Below are positions 7,112 through 13,381 of a stretch of 17,423 nt of DNA, piece by piece. The notes below the pieces were generated by a model. It saw nothing but the letters and a program-made list of their open reading frames with translations, made no database searches and was not told the DNA's origin. The stretch is taken from positions 1 through 17,423 of the forward strand of contig JAHEOB010000051.1 in NCBI GenBank assembly GCA_018610095.1, written 5' to 3'. Within the stretch, counting starts at the first letter, position 1, and every line of letters begins with the position of its first letter. Position numbers and translations under genes: made by a program. Source of the DNA: Halothece sp. MAG (GTDB taxonomy: Bacteria; Cyanobacteriota; Cyanobacteriia; Cyanobacteriales; Rubidibacteraceae).

Positions 7112-8140
7112 CTAATATTTTAAACCCATGACGGTTCCCTTACCAGTGACGACTTCCCCTATGTCATAGGCGGAAATGCCTTGATGATGGAACCACTGGA
7201 TTAATGCTTCACTAACCGAAGCTGGCACCATTAAAACAAAGCCAATGCCCATGTTAAACGTTTCATAAAGGGTTTGTTGGCTTAGATTGCCTTGTTTTGC
7301 CAACCAGTTAAAAATGGGGGGAGTTGACCAATTAGTAGGATTTAATTGGATTGACTGTTCCTTGCCTAGGCAACGAGGGAGATTTTCAGGCAATCCACCC
7401 CCTGTAATATTAGCCATACCGTGAATGTCATAGCCAGCACGGAGGGCTTGTAATACCGGTTGGACATAAATTTGAGTGGGGGAAAGCACGATTTCTCCTA
7501 AGGAGAGTTCCCCAAATTCGGGAAACTGAGCTGACCAATTAATGTCGTTATCGGCAACAATTTTACGAACTAGACTAAAACCGTTACTGTGTAAGCCGTT
7601 ACTGGCTAATCCGATCGCGCGATCGCCTAATTCAACCTTAGACCCCTCTAGTAACTGACTTTTCTCAACAATTCCCACACTAAACCCTGCTAAATCATAT
7701 TCACCAACCTGATAAAATCCAGGCATTTCTGCAGTTTCTCCTCCTAACAGGGCACAGCCACTCGCCTCACAAGCAGCACTGATGCCTTCTACTACGGCAG
7801 TTAATTGTTCCGGTTCCAGTTTTGATGTGGCAATGTAATCAAGGAAAAAGAGCGGTTCTGCACCAGCGGTTAAAATATCATTTACACACATGGCAACTAA
7901 GTCTAAGCCCACTGATTTGTGGTGATTAAGCGTTTGAGCAATTTTGAGTTTGGTTCCCACACCATCGGTTCCTGAGACTAAAACTGGTTCTTGATAGCCG
8001 GTGGGTAACTGAAAATAGCCCCCAAAGCCTCCTAATCCCCCTAACACTTCTGGGCGATGGGTTTTCTCTACCAATGCACGAATTTGCTGGACAAATGAGC
8101 GTCCTGCTTCGATATTGACACCTGCTTGTTGATAATCCAT
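7112..8140 (-). CDS. purM: Phosphoribosylformylglycinamidine cyclo-ligase (AIR synthetase)
   Basis: PurM closes the imidazole ring of purines, converting FGAM and ATP to AIR in the cytoplasm. The 342 residues fit the family. Motifs in order are: MDYQQAGVNIEAG at the start, VSGTDGVGTKLKIA (about 54-67, ATP and metal binding), GLDLVAMCVNDILTAGAEPLFFLDY (about 78-102), LLGGETAEMPGFY (about 133-145), SNGLHSNGFSLVRK, ANITGGGLPENLPR and NMGIGFVLMVP. All are intact. The start is the ATG that begins the conserved MDYxxAGV motif. It ends 11 bases from the oppositely oriented tRNA-Cys gene and diverges from rlpA across a 279-base gap. Confidence 0.96.
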   Translation of the reverse strand: MDYQQAGVNIEAGRSFVQQIRALVEKTHRPEVLGGLGGFGGYFQLPTGYQEPVLVSGTDGVGTKLKIAQTLNHHKSVGLDLVAMCVNDILTAGAEPLFFLDYIATSKLEPEQLTAVVEGISAACEASGCALLGGETAEMPGFYQVGEYDLAGFSVGIVEKSQLLEGSKVELGDRAIGLASNGLHSNGFSLVRKIVADNDINWSAQFPEFGELSLGEIVLSPTQIYVQPVLQALRAGYDIHGMANITGGGLPENLPRCLGKEQSIQLNPTNWSTPPIFNWLAKQGNLSQQTLYETFNMGIGFVLMVPASVSEALIQWFHHQGISAYDIGEVVTGKGTVMGLKY

Positions 8141-8344
8141 AGCTGATCTTGATCTCCTATAATTACTGTCAATTAATTTGAAGGAAGTTGTACTTTGTTA
8201 AAATTTTATTAAGGACATGTTAAAAGAAATGTCACTCGATCCTCGAGCAAGTCTTGATTTTCTCAAACTAAGCCTTCATATTGCGTCATTGATAATACAT
8301 AATCAGGAAAATTGGTTATGAGCAACTATCATAAGGGATTAATC

Positions 8345-8359
8345 TTGATGATTCATCAA
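8345..8359. promoter_or_regulatory. Palindrome TTGATGA-T-TCATCAA upstream of rlpA
   Basis: A perfect 7-bp inverted repeat with a 1-base centre lies 60 bases before the rlpA start, in the 279-base purM/rlpA divergent gap. Its symmetry and position suit a dimeric regulator's operator, but no matching factor is known to me. The rest of this gap is AT-rich and shows no gene. Confidence 0.3.
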
Positions 8360-8419
8360 TTAAGAACTATATACTTGTTCATAGAGAGCAATTTGTGAGT
8401 TAAGGAGTAAAACTAATTT

Positions 8420-8872
8420 ATGAAATATCCGTTTAAGCAATTAATGACGGTTGCATTCGTAACAAGTGCCATCGGTTTAGGAAATAGTGCCGTTAACGCC
8501 GAAGTTACGACTGGTAGGACTTCTCAAGGAAATGATCAAAATCATCAATCTGTTATTGCCCAATCTAATGAAGAAGTCATTGCCCGCCGCCGAGGCAGGG
8601 CATCTTGGTATGGTCCTCGCTTTCGAGGTCAGCAAACAGCTAATGGCGAAATTTTTGATCCTTCAGCTTTTACTGCCGCCCATCGCAGTTTACCGTTTGG
8701 AACCCGCGTGAGAGTTACCAACCTTAATAATGGCGAGTCAGTGGTGGTGCGAATTAATGATCGTGGTCCTTATGCAGCAGGACGAATAATTGATCTCTCA
8801 CGAGTAGCAGCAGAAGCCATTGGCGTACGTAGGCGTGGCACTGCCCCTGTTCGTCTCGAAGTGCTTAGATAA
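8420..8872 (+). CDS. RlpA-family septal/cell-wall lytic transglycosylase-like protein
   Basis: A secreted single-domain RlpA-like protein. RlpA proteins cleave peptidoglycan glycan strands lacking stem peptides, usually at division septa. Residues 1-27 form a signal peptide ending VNA. A polar linker runs to about 56, then a double-psi beta-barrel domain fills 58-150: GRASWYGPRFRG, TANGEIFDPSAFTAAHRSLPFGT (H88) and RINDRGPYAAGRIIDLS (D114). There is no lipobox Cys and no C-terminal SPOR domain, so it is shorter than E. coli RlpA, as is common in cyanobacteria. TAAGGAG at 8401-8407 is a good but slightly distant ribosome binding site. Lytic activity of this protein is inferred. Confidence 0.85.
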   Translation: MKYPFKQLMTVAFVTSAIGLGNSAVNAEVTTGRTSQGNDQNHQSVIAQSNEEVIARRRGRASWYGPRFRGQQTANGEIFDPSAFTAAHRSLPFGTRVRVTNLNNGESVVVRINDRGPYAAGRIIDLSRVAAEAIGVRRRGTAPVRLEVLR

Positions 8873-8878
8873 TTGTGA

Positions 8879-9001
8879 TTAACAGTGATTGGAAAGGGAA
8901 ACACTTCCCAAATGCTTTTCAAAAATACTCATCAGTTCTTTCATAGAAGGGGAATGACTGGGTAAAATTTCCCTAGCTATATTTTGAACCAGAAATTTCA
9001 C
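8879..9001 (-). other. Shifted open frame at the 3' end of a decayed minus-strand gene
   Basis: After the neighbouring fragment ends at 8973, the next minus-strand frame is open from GTG at 9001 to TAA at 8879. Its 40 codons read like protein (FLVQNIAREILP, MKELMSIFEKHLG). It may be the true C-terminus of the same gene reached after a frameshift near 9005, or chance. No family is recognised. Confidence 0.25.
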
Positions 9002-9338
9002 GCCACGAGCTTATCACATAACTGCGATAGCCCGCTGTTGCTAAATATTGTACTAAGGCATTTGCCCATTGCCATTGTTGTCCCTGGTAGAGTTGATTGC
9101 TTAATTGTTTGCCATCAGCTACTGCAATATAGGGAACATGGTTTCTTGGGGCAGCATTCATCCCTGCAGCAAAGTGTAAAACCGACCATAGGGTCTGTGG
9201 AGAATGGGTGGGATCAAGATTAAAGCAGGGATAAACCGATAATTGTCCCACCTGATGGGCTAATCTCGCGGTATCGGAATCAACACAAACCACAGGCACT
9301 TGGGAGAGGCTTTCCTGTTCCCTTAACTGTTCCTTGAC
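8973..9338 (-). pseudogene. N-terminally truncated gene fragment, unknown family
   Basis: A minus-strand coding fragment of about 120 codons. A GTG at 9299 gives 108 residues, but the frame is open and protein-like further upstream (VKEQLREQESLSQVPVVCV) until it meets the hairpin element near 9340. The Met at 9299 is therefore probably internal, and the true N-terminus has been lost. Visible segments are VPVVCVDSDTARLAHQVGQL, SVYPCFNLDPTHSPQTLW, NHVPYIAVADGKQLSN and ANALVQYLATAGYRSYVIS, which look like an alpha/beta enzyme C-terminus. I do not recognise the family. The gene pointed away from kaiA, so it once shared a divergent promoter region with the clock operon. A frameshift near its 3' end is possible. 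Confidence 0.5.
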
Positions 9339-9655
9339 GCTCTCCCGCTAAGCTGAAGCTATAACGGCGGATTCTTGCTTCTAACTACCGAACTAAATTC
9401 GACAGACAATTAACCTTAAAACCTCCAAAGACGTGCTTTTTCAGCCCCAGTGGGTCAAATCTCCACAAGCGTAGTTTTATCCTGTTTGGGTGCGCCCCAC
9501 CCTACAGCTCTATTTAATTTTTGTTTTTTTACTGGTACATCCGTTAAGATGCTAACCTTTTTAGAGAGGTGAATCGCACTTCTTTCAATTAATGGCTTTA
9601 CTTTAGCATGGTTGACCGCGATGCATCAACCCGTTAACTTGACGGTATAACGGAA
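9339..9655. mobile_element. Probable IS200/IS605-like remnant or MITE
   Basis: A segment of about 315 bases bounded by hairpin-forming sequences. One is CTCCCGC ... GCGGATTCTTG at about 9342-9376, which resembles the ends of cyanobacterial IS200/IS605 elements as I remember them. The other is CCGTTA ... TAACGG at 9631-9653. On the minus strand one frame is open for 56 codons between TGA at 9626-9628 and TGA at 9455-9457 (including LIERSAIHLSKKV and LNRAVGWGAPKQ), suggesting a decayed reading frame. I could not align it securely to TnpB. It sits exactly between two genes that have both lost their N-termini. Family assignment is tentative; the hairpins and location are seen directly. Confidence 0.4.
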
Positions 9656-9672
9656 GTCTTCTTGCAGGTTAA

Positions 9673-9759
9673 GATAAACGCGACCCCAAAGATTTTTTGC
9701 GTAATTTATCTAATTCGGAACAACAATGCTTACTAGAAGCGTTAACTTAACAATACCGA
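9673..9759 (+). pseudogene. kaiA: Fossil kaiA coding sequence upstream of the kaiA ORF
   Basis: In the same frame as the kaiA ORF, codons 9673-9747 read as KaiA linker and first C-domain helix: KRDPKDFLRNLSNSEQQ, then LLEALT, a TAA at 9748-9750, and QYR before the ATG. The S. elongatus protein has KRDPDRFLRNLP at the same place, from memory. Further 5' a TAA at 9670-9672 closes the frame and KaiA similarity ends. This shows that the ORF descends from a longer kaiA. Confidence 0.7.
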
Positions 9760-10023
9760 ATGATTCTTTTAGAATTTTTTAAAAATTCCACTCAAGTCAA
9801 CGCTAAGATTGATGAATTTGTCACGCAAGCGTTTTTTGCTGATTTTTCCGTTTCTCAAATTATGGAAATTCACATGAATTTAATGGAACAGTTTTCTCAA
9901 CAATTAAAATTTAAAGGTCGCAGTGATGAAATTTTGTTAGATTATCGTCTCACTTTAATTGATGTGGTCGCTCACTTATGTGAAATGTACCGTCGTTCTA
10001 TTCCCATCCCCTCGCTGCAATGA
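9760..10023 (+). CDS. kaiA: Truncated KaiA (C-terminal domain only)
   Basis: KaiA promotes KaiC autophosphorylation by holding its C-terminal A-loop. Full-length KaiA (about 284 residues in S. elongatus) has an N-terminal pseudo-receiver domain, a linker and a C-terminal four-helix dimer domain. Here only 87 residues remain: INxFV-like KIDEFVTQAFFADFSV, MEIHMNLMEQFSQQL, GRSDEILLDYRL and the hallmark LTLIDVVAHLCEMYRRSIP. The ATG falls inside the first helix of that domain, four codons after a stop codon that cuts off upstream KaiA-like codons. Short KaiA forms are known in Nostoc/Anabaena (about 102 residues), but this one is shorter. It may be a working minimal KaiA, a pseudogene or a sequencing artefact. 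kaiB follows after 47 bases. Confidence 0.75.
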   Translation: MILLEFFKNSTQVNAKIDEFVTQAFFADFSVSQIMEIHMNLMEQFSQQLKFKGRSDEILLDYRLTLIDVVAHLCEMYRRSIPIPSLQ

Positions 10024-10070
10024 GTTACCTTTTCTAGTAAACATTTCATTCCTTAACTGCTAAATTAATC

Positions 10071-10397
10071 ATGAATAGCTCTGCTGAAAAAACCTATGTG
10101 CTTAAACTTTATGTTGCTGGTAATACACCAGAATCAGTTCGCGCCTTAAATACTTTAAAAAATATCTTAGAAAAAGATTTTCAAGGCGTCTATGCACTCA
10201 AAGTCATTGATGTTTTAAAAAATCCGCAATTAGCAGAAGAAGATAAAATTTTGGCAACGCCGACGTTAGCTAAAGTCTTACCTCCTCCTGTTAGAAAAAT
10301 TATTGGCGATCTTTCGGATCGAGAAAAAGTCTTAATTGGTTTAGATTTATTATATGAAGAAATTAGTAATGCTCAGGAAGAAGAATTTCCTGAATAA
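10071..10397 (+). CDS. kaiB: Circadian clock protein KaiB
   Basis: KaiB binds the CI ring of phosphorylated KaiC, sequesters KaiA and so closes the negative arm of the clock; it must refold from a tetrameric to a thioredoxin-like state. The 108 residues are normal length. The sequence is canonical: TYVLKLYVAGNTPESVRAL (8-26), YALKVIDVLKNPQLAEEDKI (41-60), ATPTLAKVLPPPVRKIIGDL with the PPP run at 71-73, then SDREKVLIGLDLLYEE. The C-terminal tail is acidic (QEEEFPE), as usual. It lies 47 bases after the kaiA ORF and 35 bases before kaiC, so kaiBC and probably kaiA are co-transcribed. No damage is seen. Confidence 0.97.
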   Translation: MNSSAEKTYVLKLYVAGNTPESVRALNTLKNILEKDFQGVYALKVIDVLKNPQLAEEDKILATPTLAKVLPPPVRKIIGDLSDREKVLIGLDLLYEEISNAQEEEFPE

Positions 10398-10432
10398 TCT
10401 CTTAAACCTTGGAAGAATTGACGACTTATCTA

Positions 10433-11989
10433 ATGGCTTCTGAAAACAATCAAAAACAAGCAACCTCGCCCCAATCAGTTCAAAAAATTAGAACCATGAT
10501 TGACGGCTTTGACGAAATCAGTCATGGTGGCATTCCTGCTGGTCGTACGACGCTGGTTAGTGGCACATCAGGGACTGGCAAAACCTTATTTGCAATTCAA
10601 TTTCTCTACAATGGCATTATTGAGTTTGATGAACCCGGCATTTTTGTGACGTTTGAAGAATCCCCCTCTGATATTATTATTAATGCCTACAGTTTTGGTT
10701 GGGATTTACAAGCATTAATTGAACAAGGCAAACTCTTTATTTTAGATGCGTCCCCTGATCCAGAAGGTCAAGAAGTGGTGGGAAATTTTGATCTCTCTGC
10801 CTTAATTGAACGCATCCAATATGCCGTTCGCAAATATAAAGCAAAACGGGTTTCCGTTGATTCGGTAACAGCCATTTTTCAACAATACGAAGAGGCTGGC
10901 GTCATCCGCCGAGAAATTTTCCGTTTGGCAGCCCGGTTAAAACAATTGCAAGTTACTTCTATTATGACCACAGAACGGGTAGAAGAATATGGTCCTGTAG
11001 CGCGATTTGGAGTCGAAGAATTTGTCTCTGACAATGTGGTGATTGTCCGCAATGTATTAGAAGGAGAACGACGTCGTCGCACCATTGAAATCTTAAAATT
11101 ACGGGGAACAACTCACATGAAAGGGGAGTATCCTTTTACCATTCAGAATAATGGCATTAATATCTTCCCCTTGGGTGCCATGCGTTTAACCCAACGGTCT
11201 TCCAATGAACGGATTTCCTCTGGCATTCAAACCCTTGATGAAATGTGTGGCGGCGGCTTTTTCAAAGATTCCATTATTCTTGCTACTGGGGCAACGGGAA
11301 CGGGGAAAACCTTGTTAGTCAGTAAGTTTTTAGAAGAAGGTTGTTTACAAGGAGAACGCGTCATTTTATTTGCTTACGAAGAATCCCGCGCCCAGCTATC
11401 TCGCAACGCCTATTCTTGGGGGATTGATTTTGAAGACTTAGAACAAAAAGGATTATTAAAATTATTATGTAGATATCCCGAATCCACTGGCTTAGAAGAT
11501 CATTTACAATCCATTAAAGCAGAAATTGAAGCGTTTAAACCTTCTCGCATTGCCATTGATTCGCTTTCCGCATTAGCTCGAGGCGTTACGGAAAATGCGT
11601 TTCGACAATTTGTCATTGGCGTTACCAGTTACGCGAAACAAGAAGAAATTACCGGCTTTTTTACCAACACAACCGATCAATTTATGGGATCACATACCAT
11701 TACCGATTCCCATATTTCTACCATTACCGATACCATTATTATGCTGCAATATGTGGAAATTCGTGGGGAAATGTCACGGGCAATTAATGTATTTAAAATG
11801 CGTGGTTCTTGGCATGATAAAGGAATTCGTGAGTATAACATTGCCGAAAATGGTCCTGAAATTAAAGCCTCGTTTCGTAACTATGAACAGATTATTAGTG
11901 GTGCCCCAACTCGCATTTCTTCTGATGAAAAATCAGAGTTGTCTCAAATTGTAGAAGGGGTACGAGGCAAATCGGAACAGGAGGAATAA
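10433..11989 (+). CDS. kaiC: Circadian clock ATPase/kinase KaiC
   Basis: KaiC is the hexameric double-RecA-like core of the clock: the CI domain hydrolyses ATP slowly and the CII domain autophosphorylates and dephosphorylates. From the ATG at 10433 it has 518 residues (S. elongatus 519). CI has Walker A GTSGTGKT (44-51) and catalytic E75-E76; CII has GATGTGKT (286-293). The phosphosites are S429 and T430 in DSHISTITDT. The C-terminal A-loop region and tail (RISSDEKSELSQIVEGV) are intact, so the KaiA-binding site survives although KaiA is truncated. An in-frame TTG at 10409 would add 8 residues, but the family N-terminus and the GGAAGA upstream of the ATG make 10433 more likely. Confidence 0.97.
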   Translation: MASENNQKQATSPQSVQKIRTMIDGFDEISHGGIPAGRTTLVSGTSGTGKTLFAIQFLYNGIIEFDEPGIFVTFEESPSDIIINAYSFGWDLQALIEQGKLFILDASPDPEGQEVVGNFDLSALIERIQYAVRKYKAKRVSVDSVTAIFQQYEEAGVIRREIFRLAARLKQLQVTSIMTTERVEEYGPVARFGVEEFVSDNVVIVRNVLEGERRRRTIEILKLRGTTHMKGEYPFTIQNNGINIFPLGAMRLTQRSSNERISSGIQTLDEMCGGGFFKDSIILATGATGTGKTLLVSKFLEEGCLQGERVILFAYEESRAQLSRNAYSWGIDFEDLEQKGLLKLLCRYPESTGLEDHLQSIKAEIEAFKPSRIAIDSLSALARGVTENAFRQFVIGVTSYAKQEEITGFFTNTTDQFMGSHTITDSHISTITDTIIMLQYVEIRGEMSRAINVFKMRGSWHDKGIREYNIAENGPEIKASFRNYEQIISGAPTRISSDEKSELSQIVEGVRGKSEQEE

Positions 11990-12036
11990 GAATCAATCAT
12001 TTTTTCGATAATTACCCAACATTATAATCCCCATTT

Positions 12037-12672
12037 ATGATTAGTTATCTCCAAGGGACTGTTATTAACATTGTCAGAGACACAGGAAATCGCGTCACGT
12101 TAATTTTAGACGTCAATCAGGTAGGTTATGAACTGCAAATTCCTGCTCGTTTTGGGCGAGAATTAGAAGAAAATGCCTCAGAAACTACCCAAGTGTTTAC
12201 CCATCAACAAATTCGAGAAGATGCCGTGGTATTATATGGCTTTGGAACCGCCGCAGAACGGGATTTATTTCGGAAACTGGTTGCAGTGAATGGAGTGGGA
12301 ATGCAACTGGCGATCGCGCTGATTGATACCCTAGGTTTACAAGAGTTAGTGGAAGCGATTGTTACTGAAAATGTGCAATTATTAGCCAAAACCCCAGGCG
12401 TAGGGAAAAAAACCGCAGAACGTATTGCCTTAGAATTAAAAAGCAAACTTGCCCAATGGCGCACAGAAGCAGGCTTAGTGGAAAAAACACATGATGGCGT
12501 TGCCCCGAACCCAGAAATCCGAGAAGAAGTGGAGATGACGTTACTGGCGTTGGGCTATTCTAATCAAGAAATTGAACAAGCCTTATCGGTTATCAGTCAG
12601 GATTCCTTACTAGCAAAAAATCCCCATGCCGAAGATTGGATTCGCAGCGCGATCGCGTGGTTGAGTCAGTAG
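12037..12672 (+). CDS. ruvA: Holliday junction DNA helicase subunit RuvA
   Basis: RuvA binds four-way junctions and loads the RuvB motor for branch migration. The 211 residues show the three-domain plan: an N-terminal OB fold (MISYLQGTVINIV through LYGFGTAAERDLF, 1-76), tandem helix-hairpin-helix motifs (VNGVGMQLAIALI and TPGVGKKTAERIALELK, about 82-145), and a C-terminal RuvB-binding domain (EIREEVEMTLLALGYSNQEIEQAL, about 165-190). It starts 47 bases after kaiC. A TATAAT at 12023-12028 could give it its own near-leaderless promoter, with no clear -35. Its last codons, from about 12611, are duplicated in decayed form beyond uma2. Confidence 0.95.
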   Translation: MISYLQGTVINIVRDTGNRVTLILDVNQVGYELQIPARFGRELEENASETTQVFTHQQIREDAVVLYGFGTAAERDLFRKLVAVNGVGMQLAIALIDTLGLQELVEAIVTENVQLLAKTPGVGKKTAERIALELKSKLAQWRTEAGLVEKTHDGVAPNPEIREEVEMTLLALGYSNQEIEQALSVISQDSLLAKNPHAEDWIRSAIAWLSQ

Positions 12673-12691
12673 CAACCTTGGGAGAGACAGG

Positions 12692-13264
12692 ATGGTTACA
12701 CAGTTAACGCAACAAAATTATACCCCTAGCGAATACCTCGAATTTGAGGCAGAAGCAGAAACTCGTCATGAATTTATCAATGGAGAAATTATACCTATGG
12801 CAGGGGCAACAACAACACATAATTTGATTACTGGGAATATTTATGTTGCCCTCCGATTAGCCTTAAACACGCAAACCAAGCCTGTTTATATGGAAAATGT
12901 TAGATTATGGATTCCATCTCCAAAGGTGTTTGCCTACCCTGACATCATGATTCTTGGTGATGAACCAGTCTATTATGGAGATAACCAAACCACCGTCACG
13001 AATCCAGTGGTGATTTTTGAGGTTTTATCTGATTCCACCCGCGATTATGATCAGGGACGAAAATTTAACTTCTACCGCACCTTAGAAACGTTACAGGAAT
13101 ATGTCTTAGTTGATCAAGAGACAACTGCAGTCATGATCTATCGGCGGAGTACCAATAAGGATTGGCATTTAAATATCTTAGAAGATTCCAGTGAGATAGT
13201 GCAGCTCGAATCTGTAGGAATTGAACTCTCGCTAACGGCAATTTATGAGGGAATTGATCTCTAG
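12692..13264 (+). CDS. Uma2-family (DUF820) PD-(D/E)xK nuclease-like protein
   Basis: A 190-residue member of the Uma2/DUF820 restriction-endonuclease-fold family, greatly expanded in cyanobacteria; function unknown. The PD-(D/E)xK triad is visible: D84 in FAYPDIMI, E110 in VVIFEVLSDST and K124 in QGRKFNFY. The N-terminal YTPSEYLEFEAEAETRHEFINGEIIPMAG (9-37) is typical. GGGAGAGACAGG immediately before the ATG is a good ribosome binding site. It starts 19 bases after ruvA and is followed by a degraded copy of the ruvA 3' end, so it may be a late insertion at this position. The active-site residues are all present, so it is probably intact, unlike the related fragment at 15876-16442. Confidence 0.88.
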   Translation: MVTQLTQQNYTPSEYLEFEAEAETRHEFINGEIIPMAGATTTHNLITGNIYVALRLALNTQTKPVYMENVRLWIPSPKVFAYPDIMILGDEPVYYGDNQTTVTNPVVIFEVLSDSTRDYDQGRKFNFYRTLETLQEYVLVDQETTAVMIYRRSTNKDWHLNILEDSSEIVQLESVGIELSLTAIYEGIDL

Positions 13265-13282
13265 CGTTACCTTTTTAAGGAG

Positions 13283-13342
13283 TAGCAAGAAATCCCCATG
13301 CTGAAGATGGGATTCCCAACGCGATCGCGTTGTCAAGCTAGT
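13283..13342 (+). repeat. Decayed duplicate of the ruvA 3' end
   Basis: This stretch aligns without gaps to the ruvA end starting at 12611. The first 51 positions show 45 identities, then similarity fades. Translated in the ruvA frame it still reads VARNPHAEDGIPNAIALSS followed by TAG, against LAKNPHAEDWIRSAIAWLSQ in RuvA. The uma2 gene lies exactly between the two copies, as in element integration at a gene's 3' end or a local duplication. Confidence 0.75.
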
Positions 13343-13371
13343 AATTAGTGCTTACAAATGCATGGGGATTT
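13290..13371. repeat. 12-bp perfect inverted repeat between convergent genes
   Basis: AAATCCCCATGC (13290-13301) and GCATGGGGATTT (13360-13371) are exact reverse complements separated by 58 bases. The left arm belongs to the duplicated ruvA tail, and the identical 12-mer also occurs in ruvA at 12618-12629. The structure lies between convergent uma2 and the minus-strand gene at 13382, so it could act as a bidirectional terminator, or mark an element boundary. Confidence 0.6.
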
Positions 13372-13381
13372 ATCTTAATTT

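Noticed and set aside
8883..8925. Hairpin GGGAA-ACAC-TTCCC after rlpA as a terminator
   Set aside because: Only 5 bp of stem and no T-run follow, so it is too weak to call.
10409..10432. TTG start adding 8 residues to KaiC
   Set aside because: The added residues do not resemble KaiC N-termini, no ribosome binding site precedes the TTG, and the ATG at 10433 gives the normal length.
11595..11954. 119-codon plus-strand ORF inside kaiC
   Set aside because: A different frame of a highly conserved gene; Pro/Leu-rich product without recognisable motifs.
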